64,000 nucleotides of DNA, from contig JACXUV010000011.1 of assembly GCA_014763715.1 (NCBI GenBank), forward strand, positions 1-64,000. Reading direction: 5' to 3'. How positions within the stretch are numbered: the stretch's first letter is position 1; every line of letters begins with the position of its first letter. The DNA comes from Rhodobacterales bacterium. GTDB taxonomy: Bacteria > Pseudomonadota > Alphaproteobacteria > Caulobacterales > Hyphomonadaceae. The notes under the pieces were generated by a model. The model did no database searches. It was not told the origin of the DNA and saw only the letters and a program-made list of their open reading frames with translations. Position numbers and translations under genes: made by a program. This document shows positions 16,624 through 23,797 of the stretch, piece after piece.

Positions 16624-18600
16624 TTAAGGTTCAACGACGTTGAACCAGAAGGGCGGAGATTCCAGTGCGCTGAACCAGGCGAGCAGCGCAGTCGGGTCGC
16701 CCTCCACTTTCGCCTCGCCCGCCTTGGCAATGTCCTGGAAGCTCCGCGTCTGGAGGATCAGGTCATTGAAGGCTGAGCGGGAGATAGTCAGCGTTGCGGC
16801 GGGCGAGCCGGAGGCAGAGCCCGGCCGCGGGAACGCCGTACGGGTGCCGACGTCCAGCATCAGTGTTTCCTGCGTATCCGGGAAGACGAAGTTCAGCGTG
16901 AACGGATCGCGCGTCAGCTTCTCCGGCGCGTAACGCACAGCCAGCGCGTTGAACAGCTCAACCGTCGGCACGCCTTTCAGGAAGTCGAGATTGCCGAGGC
17001 GGATCGCCTGATCGAGCGGCAGGCCGCGGCGCAGCTCTGCCGCACCAGTCAGGTAGTAATCCCGCCAGGCACCGGATTCGGCCTGGAAGCCCATCTGCTC
17101 ATAGGTCGAAGCCAGCCAGTCACGGCCGAGCTTGTTATCCGGATTGGAGAAAACGACCGCGTTGAACACTTCCGCAGCCCAGCGATAATCGCCTTCATTA
17201 TAGGCTTTCTCGCCAGCGGCTAGTGCCGCGTCTTCGCCGCCCGCAAGCGCGACCATGCGCTCGGAACGCTCTTCCATCGGCCAGGCATTGTATGTGGCGG
17301 GCACACCATCCCACCAGCCGAAATAGTATTGGTAGACCGCCTTGGCGTTGTGATTCAGCGTACCGTAATAGCCGCGCGTGTCGAAATGCGTTTCCTGAAC
17401 ATCCGGCTCCGGAATGTCTTCGGCGATCTCGAACTGGGTCTGGCCCTGGTTCGCCCGGCGGACGGTCTGGTCATGGGTGTAGCGATAGACGTCGCGCTGC
17501 CCGCGCAGATAGTCCTGCACATTTTCCGTGCCGAAAGTCGGCCAGTGGTGCGAAGCGAAGGAGAGGTCAGACTTACCCGCATAATTGACCAGCACATAAT
17601 CCAGCACCCTGCTCCATTCGAGGAAGTCACGCACCTTTGCGCCGCGCAGGGTGAGGCCATTGTGGAATGTGGCCGTCGCAACTTCTGCCGTACAGAGGGC
17701 CCGGAAGTCTGGCAGGTAGAACATGAACTCGGCTGGCGCTTCCGTGCCGGCGGCATCGATGAACTCGAAGTTCACGCCGTCGATCACGCGCTTGGTGCCG
17801 CGTCCGGAAATCTCTTCGGTCGGCGGAATGAAGCCGGCCGTTCCGGTTGACAGCGCGGGGCCAAGGCCGGTGCCCACCTGTCCCGTCGCATCGTTAGGCA
17901 GCGTGCCGCCGAACATCAGGATCGCACGGCGGGACATGTAGTTACCCGCCAGCAGGTTTTCCGAAATGGCGGACTCGGTGAAACCGATCGGCGCCAGCAC
18001 AGGCACCCCACGCTCGATATCCGCTTCCGAAATCACGCCGCGTGCGCCCGCGAAATGGTCCGCATGGGAATGGGTGTAGATAACCCCCGTCACCGGGCGC
18101 GCGCCCAGCGTATCGTTTACGAGTTTCAGGGCAGCTGCCGCCGTTTCCTTCGATGTCAGCGGGTCCACGATGATCCATCCGGTTTCGCCGCTAATGATGG
18201 ACATCACGGCCAGGTCATAGCCGCGCACCTGATAGAGACCGTCCTTGACTTCGAACAGGCCATGCTTGCCCAGCAATTGCTGCTGGCGCCACAGGGAGGG
18301 GTTCACCGTATCCGGCGCCGGGCCGTTGATGAAGTCCTGCGCGTGGACGGCCCAGACGACCTTGCCGTTCTCATCGACAATGTCTTCCTGGATCTGAGCG
18401 AGCAGGCCGTGGTCGGCGTCTTCAAAGTCACCCGGCTGGTCCAGCGGCAAGCGCGCGGCAAGCGCCGCATTGGCCACCTTGGTCGCTTCCGTGGCCACAC
18501 CTGCCGGCGGCGCCTCATCCACTTTCGGAGTCTTTTCAGCAGGCTGCGTACAGGCAGCAAGGCCAATCAGCGCGGTGAGCGCGAGGGCGGTTAATCTCAT
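16624..18600 (-). CDS. Alkylsulfatase lipoprotein (metallo-beta-lactamase fold, SdsA1/BDS1 type)
   Basis: This 658-residue enzyme should hydrolyse alkyl sulfate esters to alcohol and sulfate. The lipobox LAAC gives a lipidated Cys17, so it is envelope-anchored. The metallo-beta-lactamase zinc motif is HSHADH at residues 177-182. The downstream CTAEVATATFHNGLTLRG matches the SdsA1 region that supplies further zinc ligands. A middle helical dimerisation domain and a C-terminal SCP2-like domain (ending FWFNVVEP) complete the usual three-domain layout. The length matches the family. The upstream DNA is unusually AT-rich and may carry its control sites. Confidence 0.92.
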   Translation of the reverse strand: MRLTALALTALIGLAACTQPAEKTPKVDEAPPAGVATEATKVANAALAARLPLDQPGDFEDADHGLLAQIQEDIVDENGKVVWAVHAQDFINGPAPDTVNPSLWRQQQLLGKHGLFEVKDGLYQVRGYDLAVMSIISGETGWIIVDPLTSKETAAAALKLVNDTLGARPVTGVIYTHSHADHFAGARGVISEADIERGVPVLAPIGFTESAISENLLAGNYMSRRAILMFGGTLPNDATGQVGTGLGPALSTGTAGFIPPTEEISGRGTKRVIDGVNFEFIDAAGTEAPAEFMFYLPDFRALCTAEVATATFHNGLTLRGAKVRDFLEWSRVLDYVLVNYAGKSDLSFASHHWPTFGTENVQDYLRGQRDVYRYTHDQTVRRANQGQTQFEIAEDIPEPDVQETHFDTRGYYGTLNHNAKAVYQYYFGWWDGVPATYNAWPMEERSERMVALAGGEDAALAAGEKAYNEGDYRWAAEVFNAVVFSNPDNKLGRDWLASTYEQMGFQAESGAWRDYYLTGAAELRRGLPLDQAIRLGNLDFLKGVPTVELFNALAVRYAPEKLTRDPFTLNFVFPDTQETLMLDVGTRTAFPRPGSASGSPAATLTISRSAFNDLILQTRSFQDIAKAGEAKVEGDPTALLAWFSALESPPFWFNVVEP

Positions 18601-18858
18601 CTATTTCCTCCCAAATTCTTTTCCGCAGTCTGCGCCGGGCCTTGAAGGCAGACAAGCATACCCTTTGTTATCCCGGAGCCTCCAGGACCGGTATGTATGT
18701 CATAAGGCGAAATAATCCCAGCTTTTGTTGAGATATATTGATAATAAATATCACAAATCGTACTATCGGTATGTATAATTCGGAGGCACATTTCATCATG
18801 CAAACCCTAGCCTGCTGCCGGTAGGCATGGCGCCCGGTTCAGAACCCGGCGCCGCAGA
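18601..18858. promoter_or_regulatory. AT-rich intergenic stretch with direct repeats upstream of the alkylsulfatase gene
   Basis: This 258-base gap is much richer in A and T than its surroundings, especially at 18720-18790. The 10-base sequence CGGTATGTAT occurs twice in the same direction, at 18689-18698 and 18767-18776. A stretch of alternating AT near 18731-18752 could include a -10 element read toward the sulfatase gene. No open frame is credible here. Confidence 0.45.
18829..18853 (-). terminator. Hairpin after the LpxR-like gene (weak)
   Basis: GGCGCCCGGTT and AACCCGGCGCC form an 11-base stem with one mismatch and a three-base loop, starting six bases past the stop codon of the gene on the reverse strand. 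No T tract follows, so termination is uncertain. Confidence 0.4.
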
Positions 18859-19935
18859 TCAGTGTGCGATGGAAATGGAAACGGCGCCGAACTGCTGGGG
18901 CCCGTCCTGATAGGCAAACTGTTCGGTACGGTTCACCCATGTGAAGGCCACCTGCACATCCCGGTAGTGCACGGCCAGGCCAGCCTGCAGGTCTCCGACC
19001 AAGGCCCGGCGGTCATCCACCCGTGCAGAGTCCCGCCAGAGATTGCCATCCAGGAACATGTCCCGCGCAACGGCCCGGCCATCCACACCAACAAAGACGT
19101 AACCGCCCCAGGGCGCTTCCTTCGTGCCCGGAATGAACTCCCCTGCCCCGGCCAGGGCCGGACGGATACGCGGCGGGCCGAAACCGGAATCGAGGTCCCA
19201 GCCGATGCGGGCCGTCAGCCCCGTGTTCGCATAGGTCCGCACATTACCAAGCGCGAAGCCGGCATGCGCGGCAAAGTCCGTCTCAAGGCCCAGCGGCAGC
19301 TCGAACTTGTCCAGCCGCTTCAGGCGCTGGGCAATAATCTCGATCCCCGGCTCATCCTTCAGCTGGTGATCCCACCCCTGCGCCCCCGGAATACCCAGCA
19401 TCTTGTGCCAGTTGTTCTGGACAAACTCCCCGCCTGCCGACGGGCCAACCACACCGAGATTGACTTGCAGCGTATCCTGCACCTCCTTCTCCATGTCCGT
19501 GGCCGCAATGGTGGAAGAAAGGGCGAGCCAGCCCGCATAAGGCCGGTCACGCGGATCCGGATCAGCCAGGGTAATGTCTTCCGGTGTAAAGATGGCGTGC
19601 GACAGGCCGAAGCCCTGGCGCAGATCCGTCCGCTCCACATTCACCCACGGCAGACGCTCGGCCATCCATTTGAGACCCGGGTGCACCTTGTCAGCTCCGG
19701 AGACGTGCTCGATACGCACGCCGTTCGAATAGTTCCGGTCCGTGCCGGAGCCGAACATGTCGTTCTCTGAAGTCAGCGACCAGACACCGGGCTTGCGCAG
19801 CTCGACAGGACCGGAGTCAGCCCCCTCTGCCTCTGCAACGGCCGAAGGCGCAAACAGGGCCACGCCAACGAAAAGGGCCGCTGCAATCCGCGCGGCCCCT
19901 GTCCCAGTCTGTGTGTCAAATCGGACCAGTTTCAT
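18859..19935 (-). CDS. Outer-membrane LpxR-like (DUF2219) lipid A deacylase family protein
   Basis: The start at 19935 is chosen, since it follows the end of the upstream gene and opens a signal peptide (cut near AVA, about residue 35). The mature protein fits DUF2219/LpxR: an early SENDMFGSGTDRNYSNG segment with the Asn-Asp pair, and then NNWHKMLGIPGAQGWDHQL, carrying a His in the position of the catalytic His. It ends in repeated beta strands with an aromatic or His last residue, as in barrels. LpxR removes the 3'-acyloxyacyl group of lipid A. Catalytic activity is inferred from motifs only. Confidence 0.82.
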   Translation of the reverse strand: MKLVRFDTQTGTGAARIAAALFVGVALFAPSAVAEAEGADSGPVELRKPGVWSLTSENDMFGSGTDRNYSNGVRIEHVSGADKVHPGLKWMAERLPWVNVERTDLRQGFGLSHAIFTPEDITLADPDPRDRPYAGWLALSSTIAATDMEKEVQDTLQVNLGVVGPSAGGEFVQNNWHKMLGIPGAQGWDHQLKDEPGIEIIAQRLKRLDKFELPLGLETDFAAHAGFALGNVRTYANTGLTARIGWDLDSGFGPPRIRPALAGAGEFIPGTKEAPWGGYVFVGVDGRAVARDMFLDGNLWRDSARVDDRRALVGDLQAGLAVHYRDVQVAFTWVNRTEQFAYQDGPQQFGAVSISIAH

Positions 19936-19951
19936 GCCCGTGCGATAGCAC

Positions 19952-20827
19952 CTAACGGCGCATAGTGAAACTGATACCTGCGAAATCTTCGTTCTCGCTG
20001 AAGCCGCCATTACGGTCGCGATATTTCACTTCCCGGCGGATGTAGGAGAGCGACAGCTGACCGCCACCACGCTGTATGGAAACGCCCGCCTGCAGATCGC
20101 CAACCGTGACCTGGTCCGTCAACGCCATATCGTCAAGCTGCGGGGTAAACCCGTTACGGTCAGCATCCCAGATCAGGGCTTCGCCATCGGCGCCAGCGAA
20201 GAGGTACCAGCCCTGCGGCTGGCCATTGGAGTCCAGAAGATTGAAGTCCTGACCGATCCGGACTTCACCACCGAACCGCTGGGTAAGCATTTCGCCGTCT
20301 TCCCGCACCGCGATACGCGGCGCGACGCCAACATCGAACTTCAGGCCGGTCATTTCGCGTGGGGCGGAGAAGGCCACTTCAGCAGCGATATCCTTTTCCA
20401 CCTTGGTCAGGGCCGGGTTCAGCGCAGCTGTCGCCGAGCGTTCGGCTGCAACGGCGGTGAGTGCGCCAGTACCGGACCAGGAGAGCTCGGGTGTATCAAT
20501 CGGAGCCGCAACCAGGGAGCCCGAGGAAAAGTCTGCAGACGTTCCGGCGAAGGCACGCGTAGCCATCTCACTGCCCAGCCCCAACGGCGTGCCCGTGAAA
20601 CGTGTCGGCAGGCCATCAGCCACATGAACGGAAATCTCGGCGCGGTCAGGCCCGGCATATAGCGCGCCTGGAGCAGTTCCCGGGGCGGCCATCATCATGC
20701 CAACGGTTGGCGGCACGGCAGGCTCGATCCGCACCTGATCGTGCGGGGAAACGGCCACACACCCCTGGCAGGCCATCGTCAATACTGCACTGGCAATTGC
20801 GACTACCATTCGACCCACACCTCTCAT
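19952..20827 (-). CDS. Envelope protein related to the C-terminal half of LpxR-like proteins
   Basis: This 291-residue protein is 16 bases ahead of the LpxR-like gene on the same strand. The first 25 residues are a secretion signal; an AC pair could be a poor lipobox. Its last 100 residues parallel the end of the next gene's product: GWYLFAGADGEALIWD against GGYVFVGVDGRAVARD, then TVGDLQAGVSIQ against LVGDLQAGLAVH, and a matching strand and ending. The N-terminal active-site region of LpxR is missing and replaced by an Ala/Thr-rich segment. I infer a degenerate or specialised paralogue; its function is unknown. Confidence 0.7.
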   Translation of the reverse strand: MRGVGRMVVAIASAVLTMACQGCVAVSPHDQVRIEPAVPPTVGMMMAAPGTAPGALYAGPDRAEISVHVADGLPTRFTGTPLGLGSEMATRAFAGTSADFSSGSLVAAPIDTPELSWSGTGALTAVAAERSATAALNPALTKVEKDIAAEVAFSAPREMTGLKFDVGVAPRIAVREDGEMLTQRFGGEVRIGQDFNLLDSNGQPQGWYLFAGADGEALIWDADRNGFTPQLDDMALTDQVTVGDLQAGVSIQRGGGQLSLSYIRREVKYRDRNGGFSENEDFAGISFTMRR

Positions 20828-21146
20828 GGCTTCCTTCCCCGGACAGAACCGTTAACGGGAATTAGGCCATCGTTCATTTAATGTAGCATGAAGGCCTACG
20901 GACCCTCAAACCACTTTCCTCGCCCAAAAGATTAATTCTGGTTACTCAAACGCCTTTCTGTAGAGTCTGTTCCAGAGTCCGGTTTTTCTGAGGAAATTTC
21001 GAGCAAATCCCGCGCCATTTCCCCCAATTCAAACGTTAACCTATTGAAAAAATTAGGGGAACGCAGCGCAATCAAAGAGGGAGGCCGAACGGATCCATAC
21101 TATTCTGACGTGAATTTGCGCACGCCCGCCCGGATATGAAACACGC
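20828..21146. other. Gene-free stretch between the LpxR-like pair and nrdA
   Basis: No credible gene is seen. A perfect 10-base palindrome CCGTTAACGG lies at 20849-20858, close to the start of the 20827 gene, in the likely promoter area. Two GAGTC sites (GANTC class) occur as a direct repeat AGAGTC at 20962 and 20974. The stretch 21000-21060 is AT-rich. The region ends at the nrdA terminator. Confidence 0.45.
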
Positions 21147-21180
21147 AAACGGCGGAAACCTGAACCAGGTTCCCGCCGCT
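21147..21180 (-). terminator. Rho-independent terminator of nrdA
   Basis: Read on the reverse strand, GCGGCGGGAACCTG and CAGGTTTCCGCCGT form a long stem with one bulged position, a three-base loop and a short T run. It begins 33 bases after the nrdA stop codon. Confidence 0.8.
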
Positions 21181-21212
21181 TTTGATCCGGTTTCGTTTCG
21201 GAACGCCCCCGC

Positions 21213-23081
21213 CTACTGGCAGGCGAGACACTCGTCATAATCGGTGTTCGGCGTCTCCATCTTGCCGGCTTCGGCCTTTTCAGACCCGGCAAAGGCAGCC
21301 CGCTGAACCGATTTGGAGCGGCAGTAGTAGAGCGACTTGAGGCCCTTCTCCCATGCCGTCCAGTGCAGCATGTGCAGATCCCATTTGTCGATGTCGCCCG
21401 GCAGGAACAGGTTCAGTGACTGCGACTGGCAGATGTACGGCGTACGGTCGGCTGCCAGTTCCACAATCCAGCGCTGGTCGAGTTCAAAGGCCGTCTTGAA
21501 GACTGAGCGCTCATGCTCGTCGAGTTCTTCCAGATGCTGGACCGAGCCTTCATGCTCCAGGATCGACGCCCAGGTTTCCGGCGTGTTGAGGCCCTTGCGC
21601 TCAAGCAGGGCTTCGAGCTGCTGGTTCTTCACCGTGAACGAGCCCGAAAGCGTCTTGTGCGTGTAGACGTTCGCCGGGATCGGTTCGATGCCGGCCGAGG
21701 TGCCGCCGCAGATGATCGAGATCGACGCGGTCGGAGCAACAGCCATCTTGTGGCTGAAGCGGGCCATCATGCCGGCATCGCGTGCGTCCTCACAGGGGCC
21801 GCGCTCTTTCGCCAGCTTCACCGAAGCCGCATCGGCGCCCTTGCGAACATCCTTGAAGATCTTCTCGTTCCAGACTTTCGCCATGGCGCTTTCCATGGAG
21901 ACGTTCATCTGCTGCAGGAAGGAGTGGAAGCCCATCACGCCGAGACCAACCGAGCGCTCGCGCTTGGCGGAATAGACGGCGCGCTCCATTTCAGCCGGGG
22001 CGCGCTCGATGAAGTCTTCCAGCACGTTATCCAGGAAGCGGAAAATGTCTTCCAGGAAGTGCTCGTCCTTGGACCATTCGAGGTATTTCTCGGCATTGAC
22101 CGAAGAGAGGCAGCAGACAGCCGTGCGGTCTTCCCCGCGATGGTCGATGCCCGTCGGCAGGGTGATTTCCGAACACAGGTTCGACTGGGTGACCTTCAGG
22201 CCCAGCTTGCGCTGGTGGGCCGGCATGGAATTGTTCACCGTGTCCGTGAACAGGAGATAGGGTTCGCCGGTCTGCATGCGCAGCTCGAGGATCTTCTGCC
22301 ACAGCTTGCGGGCGTTGACCGTCTTCAGCACCTGCCCCGTCTTCGGCGAGATCAGGCCGAATTCCTCGTCATTACGGACGGCTTCCATGAACTCGTCCGT
22401 GATGTTGAGGCCATGGTGCAGGTTCAGGGACTTGCGGTTGAAGTCGCCGGAGGCTTTGCGGATTTCGAGGAATTCTTCGATTTCCGGGTGGTGGATGTCG
22501 AGATAGCAAGCTGCCGACCCACGGCGCAGGGAGCCCTGCGAAATCGCAAGCGTCAGCGAGTCCATCACGCGGATGAACGGGATGATGCCGGAAGTCTGCC
22601 CGTTCTGGCCGACCTTCTCGCCGATCGAGCGGACATTGCCCCAATAGGTGCCGATGCCGCCGCCGTTCGAGGCGAGCCAGACATTCTCGGTCCAGGTGCT
22701 GACGATGTCGTCGAGCGAGTCGCCAACCTGGTTCAGGAAGCAGGAGATCGGCAGGCCGCGATCAGCGCCACCATTCGAGAGAACGGGCGTCGCCGGCATG
22801 AACCAGAGCTTCGACATATAGTCATAGAGACGCTGGGCGTGGGCCTGATCATCGGCGAAGGCCTTGGAGACGCGTGCGAACATGTCCTGATAGGACTCGC
22901 CCGGCAGCAGATAGCGGTCTTCCAGCGTCTTCTTGCCGAATTCGGTGAGGTTTGCATCGCGGCTCGGATCGGTGACGACCTCCATGGTCGAAACCACCCG
23001 CAATTGCGTGTCTGCGCCCGATTTCGGCTTACCCTTGCGCGGTGCGTCTTCAGTCACAGCGTTGGCGTTGGTTGCAGACAT
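21213..23081 (-). CDS. nrdA: Class Ia ribonucleotide reductase, alpha subunit
   Basis: NrdA carries the active and specificity sites for ribonucleotide reduction. The start at 23081 has GGAGG eight bases ahead; the TTG at 23135 falls inside an NrdR box. The 622-residue protein has the cysteine of PISCFLNQ, the NLCSE active-site loop, the second redox Cys in AVCCLSS, the Tyr-Tyr radical relay (LYYCRSK) and a C-terminal ECLACQ redox pair. It is about 140 residues shorter than the E. coli enzyme, because the N-terminal ATP-cone is missing; the core begins at about residue 48 (TEFGKKTLEDRYLLPGE). The shorter form is known in alphaproteobacteria. Confidence 0.95.
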   Translation of the reverse strand: MSATNANAVTEDAPRKGKPKSGADTQLRVVSTMEVVTDPSRDANLTEFGKKTLEDRYLLPGESYQDMFARVSKAFADDQAHAQRLYDYMSKLWFMPATPVLSNGGADRGLPISCFLNQVGDSLDDIVSTWTENVWLASNGGGIGTYWGNVRSIGEKVGQNGQTSGIIPFIRVMDSLTLAISQGSLRRGSAACYLDIHHPEIEEFLEIRKASGDFNRKSLNLHHGLNITDEFMEAVRNDEEFGLISPKTGQVLKTVNARKLWQKILELRMQTGEPYLLFTDTVNNSMPAHQRKLGLKVTQSNLCSEITLPTGIDHRGEDRTAVCCLSSVNAEKYLEWSKDEHFLEDIFRFLDNVLEDFIERAPAEMERAVYSAKRERSVGLGVMGFHSFLQQMNVSMESAMAKVWNEKIFKDVRKGADAASVKLAKERGPCEDARDAGMMARFSHKMAVAPTASISIICGGTSAGIEPIPANVYTHKTLSGSFTVKNQQLEALLERKGLNTPETWASILEHEGSVQHLEELDEHERSVFKTAFELDQRWIVELAADRTPYICQSQSLNLFLPGDIDKWDLHMLHWTAWEKGLKSLYYCRSKSVQRAAFAGSEKAEAGKMETPNTDYDECLACQ

Positions 23082-23128
23082 GCGGCAGCCCTCCAGATCT
23101 ATTGAAAATATAGGAACTTCAGCCCCAA

Positions 23129-23176
23129 GCGCCAATATGTGGCGCCCTCCGTCGTTCCTGACACTACATATAGTGT
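23129..23176 (-). promoter_or_regulatory. Tandem NrdR boxes upstream of nrdA
   Basis: ACACTACATATAGTGT at 23161-23176 is an essentially perfect NrdR box. A second, looser copy, gcgccaatatgtggcg, lies at 23129-23144. They are offset by 32 bases, the same as in front of nrdB. The boxes lie 48-95 bases upstream of the chosen nrdA start. Confidence 0.85.
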
Positions 23177-23797
23177 CCGAAGGTTAACATGTGGTCAACG
23201 TGCTTTGTCCGGAAAGCTTCACATTCACCGTGGAAAACTGATTAACAAAATCCTTCCGGAGCGCCGAAAACTCAAGTGCTACGGGCCTTTTGGCCTGTGG
23301 AAATCACAAGGCAGACGCGCTGATTATCTCACCGCGCCGCCGGAAAACCGGGCACCAGATGATGGACGGAAAGGCGCTGAATCCGGCCTGACCACTATCC
23401 CTAGTAGGTGCACCCCTGCCGGCACACGCAGAAAACGATTCCGGAAGCCCCCGATTCCCGCATGAGGCGAGCGCATGAGTCGGCCCCTGCCCCGGTTCGG
23501 GCAGAAACAAAGACTTGTTTTCAAAAAAGGAGAAGAAGGAGACAGGCGAGCGACCCGGGCGGAAACTCGTTGGGGCTGCTCCGTTCCCGGCCTGACCCGG
23601 TTGGCGAGCGGCCCGTCCGCCACCTGCCTCCCGAGGGCTATATGCGCAGAGGCCGCCCCGGACGCAAGGGCCAGAGTGAGTCCATCGCGTGCCACTGCCT
23701 GACCATGCCGGACTATACCGGATCATCAAATGCTGTCCTCGTTGCCATGCGCATGCTAGCCAAGACCTTTCTTGTTCAAGGATGGGAGGGTTTCTCA
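23177..23797. other. 621-base gene-free region with clustered GANTC sites
   Basis: I find no credible protein gene: the open frames have no family match and poor starts. Four GANTC sites (the CcrM methylation target in alphaproteobacteria) fall within about 100 bases, at 23379, 23437, 23453 and 23477, and a fifth is at 23678. A small hairpin CTGCCCCGGTTCGGGCAG lies near 23489-23506 and is followed by a purine-rich stretch. The region separates divergent nrdA and the S9 peptidase gene, so promoters for both must lie here. A small RNA is possible but not recognised. Confidence 0.5.

Noticed and set aside
16628-16646. Perfect 19-base palindrome GGTTCAACGACGTTGAACC
   Set aside because: It lies in the last codons of the alkylsulfatase gene and encodes part of the conserved C-terminal end; chance is likely, though the half-site resembles that upstream of scoA.
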